From NCBI GenBank assembly GCA_947471745.1, contig CANJKZ010000078.1, forward strand, positions 4,840,501-4,904,500: a stretch of 64,000 bases of DNA, in the 5' to 3' direction. Shown piece by piece: positions 32,355-43,900 of the stretch. The number at the start of each line of letters is the position of its first letter. Position 1 is the stretch's first letter. The notes under the pieces are model-generated. The model was not told the origin of the DNA, made no database searches, and saw nothing but the letters and a program-made list of their open reading frames with translations. Source of the stretch: Closterium sp. Naga37s-1. Lineage: Eukaryota; Streptophyta; Zygnematophyceae; Desmidiales; Closteriaceae. Position numbers and translations under genes: made by a program.

Positions 32355-32492
32355 TGTTAGAATGTAGAACTGAACGAGAATGTGTGAAACTAGGCAGCAG
32401 GGTGATACAAGTAGGAAACCCTAGCAATGTTGTACCCCCTAAGGCTAAACCCACTATAGCCTACACAATATGAACATGTATAATGTTTGACA
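32355..32492 (-). repeat. Copia-D 5' LTR
   Basis: Identical to 25575-25712; primer site on its inner side at about 32341-32354; target duplication GTCTA outside. Confidence 0.95.
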
Positions 32493-32497
32493 GTCTA

Positions 32498-35400
32498 GAC
32501 GACAGGCAGCAGCAAATTCAAGCAGCTCATCAACGAGGGCCGACGCAGCAGCAAACTCAAAGGAAGGGTCAGTGACAGCAGTGGCAAGGAGACGAGGGAC
32601 ACTGGGACTGGTAGCACGAGCGCGATCAGACGCAGGGTCAGGGACCGCAGGAAGAGAGGACTCAGGAGGAGCAGGCAGAGGAACACGCAGTGGAACAGAG
32701 GAAGGACGAAGTGCCATAGCGTGCGTGCCGGGGACACGAGGAGGACGCGAACGAGGAATGCGACGAGCAGTGCGAACAGGCAAGACAGGGCGAGACGCAG
32801 GCTCACGACGCTATGTAAGACCGCCGGACTTCTCAGTGTAAGGAGAAGGAGCAGGCAGTGGGGAGGCCGGCTGTAATGGCTGCTGCGACTAGTCAGGCGG
32901 TGGGCACAGGAGGGGAGGAGTAAGGCTGGTAGAAGACGGGACACCAAGAACCTGTTGAAGCAGGGGAACAAAGTACGGTCGCGGCCGCACAGTGCCTCCA
33001 GGGTCAACAGCTCCAGCTCCTCCAGCTCCAACGCCTCCCGCGCTAGTGCCTCCAACTCCAGCACCTCCAGCGGCAGTGCCACCAGCTCCAGCGCCTCCTG
33101 CGCAAGTGTCTCCAACTCCAGCTCCTCCTGCTTCAGCGCCACCAGCGCCGGAGCCTCCAGCTCCAGCAGCTCCAGGCTCCGTAGGGTCTCCAGCTCCAGC
33201 GCCACCAACACCACCAGTCCCGGCAGCTCCAGTACCCCTGGTACGAGCACCTCCAGGACCAGTAGCCGCAGTACCTCCAGTACCACCAGCTCCAGTAGTA
33301 ATGCCAGTACCTCCAGCTCAAGCGGTTCCAGCGCCTCCAGCTACGGGAGCTCCACTCCGAAGGCGTGCGCGCCGAACAAGCCACTCACGCAGCTGCTGCG
33401 GAGGGAGTCCCGGCGAAGCACCGGCAGGACCTCCAGACGAAGCAGCACTCTAAGGCTCAGCACCCCCAGACTCCGCACCCTCCGACTCAGCACCCCCAGT
33501 CCCAACACCCTCAGGCTCAGCACCCCCAAGCTCCACACCCGCAGGCTCAGCACCCCTAGGCTCCTCACCCCCAGGCTCAGCACCCCCAGACCCAGCACCC
33601 TCAGATTCCGCAACCCCCGGCTCCGCACCCCCAGACGCAGCACCCCCAGACACAGCACCTCGAGCAGCACCTGAGCCGACAGCTACCTCAACAGGTGCAA
33701 TACCAGGGAGAGGGTCTACCTGAGACACACCTGAGGGAGCAGGACCCTGGAGGGGGAGGGGGTCTACCGGAGGGGGACCTGGAGCAAGGAAGAGCGGCGG
33801 GGGTGGGGGAGGGGCAGAGCGGAAGGGGAAGAGACGGTAAAAGGGAACCAACTTGTCAAACGTGACGTACTGAGAGGGCAAGACACGGCGCGAGGTGGGG
33901 TGGTAAAACTGCCAGCCAGGAGCGTCAGCGGGAAAGCCAAGGAAGACGCAGGGAATAGCGCGGGCGGAGAGCTTGTCCGCGGAATATCGCGAACAAAGGC
34001 ACGAGAGCCCCAGACCAGGAACACCGACGCATCGCCAACCTTCCCTGTCCAACGCAGTGTCGGCGAGGTCTCCGGCAAGGGGATACGAGGCCAGAGGTTG
34101 AGCTGGGTGCGCAGCGTACTGGACCGCAAACGACCACAGAAAATGGGGAGCAGCCGCATGGATCATGGAGGTACGAGCGACCTCCATGAATAATTCAATG
34201 CGGCGCTCAGCAATCCCATTTTGCTGAGGGGAGGCCGGAAGCATGAACGACTGGAGAATGCCCTCCCCACGACAAAATTCCCGCAGGAGGTCGGAGGAGA
34301 ACTCACCACCTCTGTCAGAGTGGAGACGCAGGACAGGAAGGTCTGCACGGAACCGCTCGCGGAGCTGGAGACGGATTGCGCGGATCCAAGGGATCAAGAC
34401 ATCAACGACCTGACCCTTGCTGTGCAAGGGAAAGACTGTGGAGTACCGCGTGTAGTCTTCAACAACCAGCATAAAGTAGCGCTCGCAGCCCTGTCCACTG
34501 ACGCGGGCTGGGCCCCACACGTCCATGTGGAGAGTCTGCAGGGGAGCAATCGTTGGGGGAAACGAGGAGGAGTGAGGAGCGGCGCGCTGCCGCCCCTCGA
34601 CGCAAGGAAGGCAGGGTGGGGTAGGCGAGGGCGGGAGGGGAGGCAGAGACCTGGGAAGACCAGAGACAAAGAGACGGGAGTGCATGCCGCCCAGGCGGTG
34701 GTGCCACAGGAGAGTCTGGTGCGACAGGAGGCGACACGAGCAAGGGGGTGCTACCTGACATGACGCGGACACCTGAGCAGACGCAGCTACCTGAGGAGGC
34801 TCGGTAGTGAGTGTGTACCGACTCGACCCTGGCCGACGAGTGAACGTGGCCAGGTGACGACCCGTCCGTGTACACGTGCAGATTGACACACGCTGACCCC
34901 CAGGTGTGTTGGTAGTGACCATCGAATCCTGGAGGGCAGAGGTACTCACCAAGTTTGTAGAGAACGATGGGAGGTGAAGACCTCACAGCGACCCGGACGG
35001 AACCGTCGGACACGGGAGGGCAGTGGAGGAACGGGCAACGACCGGGCCCCCGGAGGGGTCAGCCAGTCGGACCGGGACAGGTGCAGGGAGAGGAGTGAGA
35101 GTGGTGCCGTCACGAAAGAAACAGCATGAGGCACCTGAGTCCAACGTGAAGGTGTGCAAGGCCTGAGCAGGCGCAGTACCAGGGAGAACAGACTCACTAG
35201 CACCTAGAGCAGCAGCCTCTATACCTGGGTCAGGCGGCACACACCGGTAACAGTCACCCTCTGCACTAACAGACAAAGCATACATAGCAGAAAGGATAGC
35301 ATCATAGTCTAGGTCAAAGATCGCAACACGAGACCTAAGCAGCTCTGCCCAGTGGGGGCGCTCGACCTCGTCACCAAACTCAGCGCGCCAAGCGTCGGCG

Positions 35401-36561
35401 AGACGGGAGAAGCAGCGGTGCTGCGTTTGCGCCTTCCCGCATGTCTGACCAGCACGGTCACCCGTGCGAATGACATACGGGCAGCTACCACTACCCCCAG
35501 ACGCCCCACGCTGAAACAACCACTCACGAAGCTGCTGGGGCGAAGGGGTCTCGCTCCGACGCTCCTGCCACTGCTGCTGGCCTCCTCTAGAACTTCCACG
35601 CTGAGCTCAAGTCCTATCGCCACCACTTCCACCACTGCCACTACCGCCACCCCCATCGCTGCCTCCAGTGCCGCCACCAACGCCCCCACTCCCTCCACCA
35701 CTCCCACCACTGCCACCACCTCCACTGCTGCCACTGCCGCCACTGCTGCCCCCACCACCACTACCGCTGCCCCCTCCACCACCCCTGCCACCCTTGCCCT
35801 TGCTGCTGCGGCGCTTCGCACTAGCAGAAGCAGCCCCGACATCCTCAGTACTAAGGACATCTACAGCACCAGCAGAGGCATAGGAGGGGGCAAGGGGGGA
35901 GGGGGAGCACCCCTCAAAGAAGTGCGTGCGCGGAGTGCCACGAGCAGCATCTACAGCAACTACACTAGTCTCAGCTGCAAGGAGGTGCTGCTCGAGTAGG
36001 TCAACAGATGGGACGTGGGGTCAAGGGAGAGGAAGTGGTCCCTGACAAAGCGCAGAGAGTCAGGGAGGCGGGTGACTATAAAGTAGAGAGTGATGTACAT
36101 CGGGGGCGGGTTCCTGTCAAGGAACTCTGCTGGGAGGGCAGCGCAATAGCGAGCATCGCTAGCGCGATGGTGGGAAACCAGGTCCTCGACTGTGGCAAAG
36201 GCGGACAGTTTGGGGAATAGGTAGGGCAGGAGGAGGCGGCCGAGAGCAGCAGTGGCAGGCGAGGAGTAGCGAGAGACGACAGCGTTGTACAGTGCCTGTG
36301 CTGTCCGAAGTGAGCGCATTCGGCTAACGGCAGGTGGTTGCGAATGGCTAAGCGGGTAGCAGCGTCCCGAGTAAGCCATTGTGAGCGAGTCGCACTGTCA
36401 GCTGTGGCGGGAGGGGCGGGAGCAGTGCCAGACGCGAGGTCAAACAAAGAAACACTGTCCCGAGAGTCGCCCAGTAGGTACAGCTGTAGGTCGTCAAGCC
36501 ACGTGTCTATTTGGATTGGGCGACCCTCATGATCGAACGCGAGAACGCGGAGAGAAGCCAT
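32498..36561 (-). pseudogene. Copia-C gag-pol remains (5' part)
   Basis: Minus strand from ATG 36561 (MASLRVLAFDHEGR): gag, a Gly-rich stretch (35600-35800), QQLREW (about 35520-35545), the C-x13-C Cys/His motif (35411-35485), protease TLDSGASCCFF (about 35140), gag-pre-integrase and integrase (HMDVWGP about 34525; HSDRGGEF about 34310), the 15-nt-repeat linker (33440-33660) and a second QQLREW (about 33380-33400). Broken, with several breaks. Confidence 0.8.
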
Positions 36562-36599
36562 AGCGGCGCAGTACGTGGGGCGGGCAGAGGCAACGGGCC

Positions 36600-37000
36600 G
36601 TGGAGATAGGAGAAACGGGCTAGGGGGAGGCCTAGGGGCAATGGGCCGTGGGGTCTAGGGGCAACAGGCCGGAGGCCTAGGGGCGACGGGCCGTGGGGCC
36701 GAGGGGCAACGGGCCCGGGGGCCTAAGGGCGACGGGCAGCGGGGCCGAGAGTGAGGGGCCTGGGGGGGCCTAAGGGCAACGGGCCGCGGGACCGAGAGCT
36801 AGGGGCCGGGGGCCTAAGGGCGACGGGCCGGGGCGCGCGGGCTTGGGGTCGACGGGGCCGGGGCGCTAGGGCTAGAGGCGTCGGGGCCGGGACTACGGGC
36901 CTAGGGGCGCTCTGGCTAGGGCCTACGGGCCGGGCTAGGAGGGACGGGCCTAGGGGCGACGGGCCAAGGGGCGACACGAGGGTCGCTAGGAGCAGTGCAG
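36600..37000 (-). repeat. Copia-C GC-rich leader repeats
   Basis: GGGGCCTAGGGGCGACGGGCC units, close in style to the copia-A block 2 on the opposite strand. Confidence 0.8.
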
Positions 37001-37056
37001 TGGTGGGCCCAAGGAAAAAAAAAACCGGTCCTAGTGGAGGACCTGCTCTGAAACCA

Positions 37057-37187
37057 TGTCAAGAGAATAAACGAGAATGAATGAACTGGCAAAGAGTTGG
37101 GTACAAGTACTGACCCTGATTGGGTTGTACCCCTTATGGGCTACCCCACTATAGCCTACACAAAGTAAGCAATGTGATGTTCTGACA
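37057..37187 (-). repeat. Copia-C 5' LTR
   Basis: 131 bp, TGTCAAGAGAATAA to GATGTTCTGACA; a close relative of the copia-F LTR (40612-40743). Confidence 0.85.
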
Positions 37188-37567
37188 ATCACTCCCGTCA
37201 CCGCCTACCTCCACCTCCCAGCCGTCTGGTACGTCAGCTCGTCGTTCCACGTCAACCTCCTCCGACCATACGTCCCTTCCACCAGGCAACTGCCTCGCAA
37301 CCGCCTAAAGAGCATGACATGACCACCAATAGAGCCAATCATCACGCCCGAAAAAATATTGAGCCACCGAGTTCGTGACCCACGGGGAGCCCGCAAAATC
37401 GATTTTCTGATCCGCTGGAAAGACCGCATACCCACCGAGGACAACTGGGTTCCCTTGGATAGAATCGAAAACCACCCGGTCCTCACCGAGTATCTACGCA
37501 GCCCGAATTTTCGGGATGTACTCGCGCTTTCGTACTCGGGGGGGGGGGGGGGGGGGGGGAGGGGTAG
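37188..37567 (+). pseudogene. Gypsy-1 chromodomain-like end and polypurine tract
   Basis: Integrase C-terminus followed by a chromodomain-like segment: ILSHRVRDPRGARKIDF, LIRWKDR, TEDNWVPLDRIEN (about 37355-37480). Then a G-run (about 37541-37561) that serves as polypurine tract before the LTR. Confidence 0.8.
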
Positions 37568-37852
37568 TGTAAGGAAATTTCCTTTTCCTTACTTCGCGTC
37601 CCTGCTCAGCGCGTACACCACTGTTCCCGCCAACAACTCCCAACAGTACACCTACCACTCGCGACACTCGCATTGACGATTGTTCCCGCCACTGTTCACG
37701 ACGCGACCCAACCTCACAATTCGGTTGGTAACCCGCGCCCCGGACCTCTGCCTCGACAATTCCGAGCCTCGGCGCTAGGCCCGTAGCGCACCCCATTTTC
37801 ACACATTACCGTTACCACTCTAGCTTTGCTATATATTCTTTGCTCATGCCTT
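37568..37852 (+). repeat. Gypsy-1 3' LTR, incomplete
   Basis: TGTAAGGAAATTTCC onward, matching 2013-2256 and 3761 onward; similarity ends near 37852, about 20 bp before the host exon at 37873. Confidence 0.85.
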
Positions 37853-38284
37853 AGTTAGTTGTATTTGCCAGTATGTTGTTGGGATTCCTCCTCGTGCTGG
37901 ACTTGTCTTGTGGTCCCGTAGGCAGCGAAAGCGCAGGGGGGCAGCGACTTCTAAGCGATCACGACAAGAGCGGTAAGACAAGTTTGTGAAGAGAGGAAAA
38001 CGAGTACGTGGGCCTGGCAAAATATTTTCTTCTTTTCGTGTTGACGCACCATAGCCTCTCACTCGGTGGCACTTCAGGGGACGACGAAGAATACGAGGGG
38101 AGTTCCTTCGCCCCCCACGGCGATCTTAGCCGGGACCTGGTCACCTACTAAGCTAATAGATTGAAATATTTACTAGTAACCTCAGCGCCTCCCAAATATT
38201 TATCGAATCCCTCATTGTTAACAGCCGAAATCGTACACCAATCTTCGTTCGGGCGCTCAGTTTCCGCGCTGTCAAATCATATTT

Positions 38285-39115
38285 CTGCACTGACCTGGGT
38301 GAGCTGTGGAGCTATCTTGGCTTGCAGATCACCCGGGACAGAGCACGGCACACCATCACCCTGACTCAGTCACACATGGTGCACCAGGTCCTCCAGCACT
38401 TCAGCTTCCAGTATTCCTCGCCACAGCCCACTCCTCTGTCTACCGGTCAACCAATCTCAGCTCCACCTTCGGACGAGTCCGTAGAGCTGAGTGGTCTGTA
38501 CCCAGAGCTTGTGGGTTGCCTCATGTACCTGATGATGTGCACACGACCTGACCTTGCATACCCTCTCAGCCTCCTGGCTCGCTATGTGGCACCTGGTAGA
38601 CACCGAAAGGTGCACTTTGATGCTGCGAAGAGGGTATTGCGTTACTTGTGCAGTACATCGAGCATGGGGCTCGTGCTTGGAGGACGGGGTCCAGTGGTCC
38701 TCACAGGACGCTCTGACGCTTCTTGGGCCGATGACCAAGCGACTCAGCGTTCGTCACAGGGTTACACCTTCAGTCTTGGCTCTAGTTTTGTCTCGTGGAG
38801 GTCCACTCGTTCTTCTTCTGTGCTTAGCTCCAGCTGCGAGGCTGAGATCTACACTGGGGCCATGGCTGCACAGGAGCTACGCTGGCTGACGTACCTGCTA
38901 ACCGACTTGGGGGAGCGGCCTCGTTCTCCTCCAGATCTGTACTTCAACAACAAGGCAATGCTTGCCTTGTGTCGCGAGCAGAGACTGGAGCACAGAACGA
39001 AGAACATTGCTCTTCGCTACTTCCTTGCGCGTGAGCTACAGCAGCGTGGTCAGCTGTGCCTTGCTTACATGGCCTCTCGAGCCAACACTGCTGATGTCTT
39101 CACCAAGGCCCTTGG
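38285..39115 (+). pseudogene. Copia-E RT/RNase H remains
   Basis: Late RT (ITRDRARHTITLTQSHMV, about 38325-38380) through RNase H: VGCLMYLMMCTRPDLAYP, SSSCEAEIYTGAMAAQEL, FNNKAMLALCREQRLEH and ANTADVFTKAL. One long frame remains. Confidence 0.85.
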
Positions 39116-40097
39116 TGTCAACGGGAGTGAAGTGTTGGCCCCGCCCTCGCTTGGGCAACGCCGACGACTTGGTTGGATGTATGGGAGTAGCAACCAACCT
39201 TCCACAGTGGGAGAGCTGCTCGATAGGCTTCGTCAAGCTGCAGTGGACGGATGTGATGTTGCTGTCGACCAGGGAGCTCGACAGCTGCAACTGACTGGTC
39301 TGGGCGACGGGTGGGCCGTCGACCAGGAGGGGCTGTTCGATCGGGAGGTCGACAGAGCAGTCTGTCGACCTGAGAATTGAGCAGCGTTCGACGAGGGGAG
39401 CTCGTCGACAACAGTTGACAGTTCTGGTCTACGTAATGGGTCCGTCGACCAAGGGGGTAGCTCGATGGGAGCTGAAGTCGACCAGGGGCACCTGGTGGTC
39501 GACCAGAGGGACCCGGTGGTCAACCAGAGGCACTAGGGGTTATCCAGGTCGACCGGGTAACCTGCTCGGCGAGTTCTGCGGAGGCACGCAAACGTCGTCG
39601 AGGTCGCGATGGCGAAGGCGACTTTAAGTTGGTATCCCGAAGTCGATGTGGCCCGTCAGGCGCAGACTACAGCCGACGGATGCACAATGGTGCAAGTCGG
39701 GCCAATCGTCTGCGTGCATCTGCGAGCGTGCGCACTGCTGTCTTCTACGGGGCAACGCTCTGCTGCAGCGTTGGCACACCGTCGACCTGTTGTGTTGGCA
39801 GGTCGCCTTTCTGCAGTGCTGGCGTGGCTCCTCTACGCAACGCTGGCAGGCGGTCGACCGCGCTGTGCTGTCTGTCGACCAGGCTAGCTGCAAAATTGCT
39901 AGGTGCCTGATGTAGTCATTCTTGTCATTGCTTGTTCAACAATTCTGTAATTCCAACTTTGATAGTGGAAACTCTTGCCAATTTCTCCCGTGATTGTGCA
40001 AGCACTAGGAAACTAGGCAAAGCTATGATCAATCATAGTAGTTCGTGCCAACCCCCCCGTAGTCTAGCTCACTACCGTTGTAGAGTGAATCTCCGCA
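39116..40097. mobile_element. solo LTR (982 bp) in copia-E, rich in GTCGAC
   Basis: TGTCAACGGGAG to ATCTCCGCA, with 5-bp duplication CTTGG (39111-39115, 40098-40102). Flanking copia sequence is continuous across it, as in the siblings. About 39264-39880 holds twelve GTCGAC hexamers. Not coding; family unidentified. Confidence 0.8.
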
Positions 40098-40413
40098 CTT
40101 GGGTCTAGTGATCATCAGCGTTTCTGCACTGCTCTTGGGCTTGTGCCCACTCTGCCTCACCTGCTGGTTGCTTGACTTGCACTTGTTGTACACTGATATA
40201 TATCTTTATTCCTGCTTGTTTACTCTTGCTAGGTTGTCATCAGTGTACTGCCTAGCGAGTATAACTCTGCAAGTGAACTGGCCTTGTGGCCGCTTGCTTG
40301 TGCTCAGATTGTGTGGTGTCCTTGAGATCCACCCTGAGCTTTGCTTTGTTTTTTTCTCTTGCTTGACTGGTCTTCTGACCCTCTAATTGTCCCCCACTTA
40401 GCCTATGGGGGTG

Positions 40414-40541
40414 TGTTAAATCACATTTGTGCTTGCTAGGCTATCCTAGGGTACACCATAAGGGGTACAACCCCAATTAGGTTTAGCACTTGTATCCCAT
40501 CTCAACTCAATTCAATCACTCCCTCGAGTAGGTTTCTCACA
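40414..40541 (+). repeat. Copia-E 3' LTR
   Basis: 128 bp, TGTTAAATCACATTTG to GGTTTCTCACA, preceded by the polypurine tract. Confidence 0.8.
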
Positions 40542-40611
40542 CACGCTTGGCTCCTCTGGCGACTCAGGAATTCCGTTGCTTGCTGCAGATACTCCTCTCT
40601 GACGCAAGCTG

Positions 40612-40743
40612 TGTCAAAATAACGAATGAGAATGAATGAACTATGAAAGAGTTGGGTACAAGTACTAACCCTAATTGGGTTGTACCCCTTATGGGCTACC
40701 CCACTACAGCCTACACAAATGTAAGCACTATAACATTCTGACA
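40612..40743 (-). repeat. Copia-F 3' LTR
   Basis: 132 bp, TGTCAAAATAACG to CATTCTGACA. In the opposite orientation it is a close relative of the copia-H LTR (61357). Confidence 0.88.
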
Positions 40744-40979
40744 CACCCCCATAGGCAAAGTGGGAGAGAACAAGTGGTCACAAGACCAGTCAAGAAAAGC
40801 AAAGCAAGCTCAGGGTGGATCACACAGTCACCACACAGTCCGAGCACAAGCAAAGGGCCACAAGGCCAGTTCACATGCAGAGTTATATAAAACAGAACAA
40901 ACAATCCAATGATCATACCCTAGCAAGTGAAAGCATGCAGGTACATATATAGATCACAGTACAAGCAAGTCATGCAGTG

Positions 40980-43900
40980 AGCGAGTGAGGCAAAGTAGGC
41001 ACAAGGCGTAACACAGTACAGAAACTTTGATGATCACTAGGTGGAAGTGCCTTGGTGAATAGGTCAGCAGTGTTGGCCCTAGTGGCCACGTACGCAAGAC
41101 GAAGCTGGTCACGCTGCTGCAACTCTCGAGCAAGGAAGTAACGCAGAGCAATGTGCTTTGTTCTATGCTCCAGTCTGTGCTCCTGGCACAAGGCAATCAT
41201 GGCCTTGTTGTCTACGTAGAGAACTGGAGGCGAACGAGGCTGCTCTCCCAAGTTAGTCAGCAGGTAAGTGAGCTAGCGTAGCTCCTGTGCAGCCATGGCC
41301 CCTGCGTAGATCTCAGCCTCACAGTTGGAGCTGAGAACCGAAGACGAGCGGGTAGACCGCCAGGAAACAGAGCCGGAACCGAGGCTAAAGGTGTAACCCT
41401 GTGACAACCGCTGCGTAGCTGAGTCGTCAACCCAAGAAGCGTCTGCATGACCACTGAGGACAACTGGACCCCATCCTCCTAGCGCGAGCCCCATGGTTGA
41501 CGTACTGCACAAGTAATGCAGTACCCTCTTCGCAGCATCCCAGTGCACCTTTTGGTGCCTACCAGGGGCCACGTAGCGAGCCAGAAGGCTGAGAGGGTAC
41601 GCGGGGTCAGGTCGTGTGCACGTCATCAGGTACATGAGGCAACCCACAAGCTCTTGGTACAGACCACTCGGCTCTACGGACTCGTTTGAAGGTGGAGCTG
41701 AGAGTGAGTGGCTGGTAGACAGAGGAGTGGGCTGTGGTGAGGAGAACTGGAAGCCAAAGCGCTGAAGGACCTGGTGCACCATGTGTGACTGAGTGAGTGT
41801 GATGGTGCGCCGTGCTCTGTCCCGGGTGATCTGCTAACCAAGATAGCTGCGCACTTCACCAAGGTCAGTGCAAGTGTGTCTCTTCTGCAGCTCCGACTTC
41901 ACAAGGGTCAGTGCCTCAGTGCCAGCAGTGGCAAAGACCAGGTCGTCAACGTACACGAGGACGTAGAACGGCGGCAACGACGTGTCGGTGCGTAGAAATA
42001 CCGACAGGTCAGCAGCCAAAGGAGTAAACCCCAGAGCCACAAGTGTATTCCTCAGTGTTTTGTGCTACTCGCGAGGTGCCTGGCGAAGACCGTAGACTCG
42101 CCGGCGGAGGCTCCACTGGGTACCTGTAGGAAACGACCCAGTGAAGCCAGGTGGGCGACGCAGCCAGATCTCCTCATGTAGGCTGCCCTGCAAGAAAGCT
42201 AAGCTGAAGTCCAGAGAGTGCAACTCGTAGTCACGCTGAGCAGCGACGTGCAGAAACACCCGAAGAGTGGGGGAGAAGGTCTGGATGTAGTCGACCCCCT
42301 GTCGCTAACTAAAGCCTCGAGCAACGTAACGCGCCTTGAAGGCAGGCGGAGAAAATCCACATGCCATCGACTATGTTTGCCCAAGACGGGGGAACTGCGT
42401 CGACGTAGGTGCATGTGGACTTCCAGGATGCCATCTCGGCATCCATGGCTGCCTGCCACTGAGAGGAGTAGGGACCCGTAATCGCCTCTGCGTAAGAGCG
42501 CGGGGTCGGGATGTCTGGTGCATCCGGGTCTCCCTCTGGGGCAAGCAGCATGGAAGCGAAACGAGGTACAGCAGCTGCAAGACACTCAAAGTCCTCCTGC
42601 CTGTCCTCAAGGACGTCCGTGCCAAGAGCACACTCACCCCCAACGGACGGAGGACTGGCAGACTCAGACTCAGCAACAAGAGCAGTGGCGTAGTCTAGAC
42701 GACAGGCAGCAGCAAAGTCAAGCAGCTCAGCAACGAGGGCAGACGCAGCAGTGGACTCAAAAGAAGGGTCAGTGACAACAGTGGCGAGGAGACGAGAGAC
42801 AGTGGGACTGGCAGCACGAGCGCGGTCAGACTTAGGGTCAGGGACGGCAGGAAGAGAGGACTCAGGAGGAGCAGGCAGAGGAACACGCAGTGGAACAGAG
42901 GAAGGACGAAGTGCCATAGCGTGTGTGTCGGGGACAGGAGGAGGACGCGGACGAGGAACGCGATGACCAATGCAAACAAGGGAGGCAGGACGAGACGCAG
43001 GCGCACGACGCTCTGTAAGGCCACCGGTCTGCTCAGAGTAAGGAGAAGGAGCAGGCAGTGGGGAGGCTGGCTGTAACGCCGGCTACGACTGGTCAGGCGG
43101 TGGACATAGTAGGGGAGGAGTAAGGCCGGTAGAAGACGGGACACCAAGAACCTTCTGAAGCAGGGGAATGAAGTACAGTTGCGGCCGCACAGTGCCTCCT
43201 GCACCAGTACCACCAGCACCCCCAGCTCCAGCACCTCCAGCTCCAGGGTCAACAACTCCAGCTCCTCCACCTCCAGCGCCTCCCGCGCCAGTGCCTCTAG
43301 CTCCAGCTCCACCAGTTCTAGCTCCTCCAGCTCTAGCGCCACCAGCGCCAGTGCCTCCAGCTCCAACAGCTCCAGGCTCCGTAGGGTCTCTAGCTCCAAT
43401 GCCCCCAACACCACCAGTCCTGGCAGCTCCAGTGCCCCTGGTACGAGCACCTCCAGGACTAGCACCCGCAGCACCTCTAGTACCAACAGCTTCAGTAGTA
43501 ACTCCAGCACCTCCAGCTCCAGTGTCTCCAGTGGCTCCAGCTCCGGCAGCTCCACTCCAAAGGCGTGCGCGCCGAACAAGCCATTCACGCAGCTGCTGCG
43601 GGTAGAGAGGCTCCGGCCGGGAAGACAGTCGCGGCGAAGCACCAGCAGGACCTCCATACGCAGCAGCATCCCGAGGCTCAGCACCCCCAGACTCCGCACC
43701 TTCAGACTCAGCACTCCCAGGCTCAACACCCGCAGGCTCAGCACCCTCAGGCTCCGCACCCCCAGGCTCAGCACCCCCAGACCCGGCACCCCCAGACTCA
43801 GCGTCCCCAGGCTCCGCACCCCCAGGCCCCACACCCCCAGACGCTGCACCTCTAGCAGCACCTGAGTCGCCAGCTACCTCAACAGGCACAACACCAGGGA

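Larger units (their letters stand above)
25575..32492 (-). mobile_element. Copia-D: very young Ty1/copia element inserted in copia-C
   Basis: 138-bp LTRs at 25575-25712 and 32355-32492 are identical by eye; a perfect 5-bp duplication GTCTA flanks the element (25570-25574, 32493-32497). The primer site TGGTATCACGAG (minus) adjoins the right LTR; a polypurine tract complement CACCCCCATAGG adjoins the left LTR. The interior, on the minus strand, has a GC-rich leader with G-runs and long gag-pol frames. It is the youngest dated insertion in the window. The coding part looks broken, with about three breaks, despite the identical LTRs. Confidence 0.92.
25060..37187 (-). mobile_element. Copia-C: Ty1/copia element inside Gypsy-1, itself split by copia-D
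   Basis: A minus-strand copia of the short-LTR lineage. Its 5' LTR (37057-37187) and primer site (TGGTTTCAGAGC, about 37043-37056) are on the right, followed by a GC-rich leader (36600-37000), gag-pol remains (36561 to 32498) and a 3' coding end (25569 to about 25186). Copia-D (25575-32492) lies between. No left LTR is present. It is broken, with many breaks. Gypsy-1 resumes at 37188. Confidence 0.8.
2013..37852 (+). mobile_element. Gypsy-1: Ty3/gypsy (chromovirus-type) LTR element, old, heavily nested
   Basis: One plus-strand element read through its interruptions. 5' LTR 2013-3865 (with an insertion), primer site at 3868-3880, leader, gag 14054-15170, protease/RT/RNase H/integrase 15776-18146 and 24532-25059, chromodomain-like end 37350-37500, G-rich polypurine tract 37541-37561 and 3' LTR 37568 to about 37852. 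The pieces match a second copy of the family at 57582-61356, which shows what is continuous without the insertions. Five other elements inserted directly into it. The LTRs differ by roughly a tenth by eye, so it is the oldest element here. It is clearly broken, with several coding breaks besides the insertions and an incomplete 3' LTR. Confidence 0.85.
38270..40541 (+). mobile_element. Copia-E: copia fragment inserted in exon 2 of copy 1
   Basis: Begins with the start of a short-type LTR (TGTCAAATCAT, 38270) and ends with a 128-bp 3' LTR (40414-40541). CGCGC (38265-38269) and CACGC (40542-40546) look like a target duplication with one change. Between are late RT and RNase H remains, a solo LTR (39116-40097), a 3' untranslated part and the polypurine tract CCTATGGGGGTG. 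Broken and internally incomplete. Confidence 0.8.
37873..40611 (+). pseudogene. secreted RLLSD-type Gln/Pro-rich protein gene, copy 1 (interrupted host pseudogene)
   Basis: Exon 1 is 37873-37972 (100 nt; signal peptide MLLGFLLVLDLSCGP, then QRLLSD) with donor GTAAGA; exon 2 starts at 38225 after TTAACAG, in matching phase. Exon 2 (EIVHQSSFGRSVSA) is split at 38269 by copia-E and resumes at 40547 in the same frame (GSSGDSGIPLLAADTPL), where an in-frame TGA precedes RKL; at 40612 copia-F enters. A possible remnant (ELAKQKLDC) lies just beyond copia-F (about 45863-45898). The sequence parallels copy 2 (48641-56754) exon for exon with the same 100-nt exon 1. Function unknown. Its upstream region (1834-2012) is separated by Gypsy-1. 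Surely a pseudogene. Confidence 0.7.

Noticed and set aside
39609-39915. Several overlapping frames near 39600-39900
   Set aside because: Fall inside the 982-bp solo LTR; no motif and no shared frame with the flanking copia.
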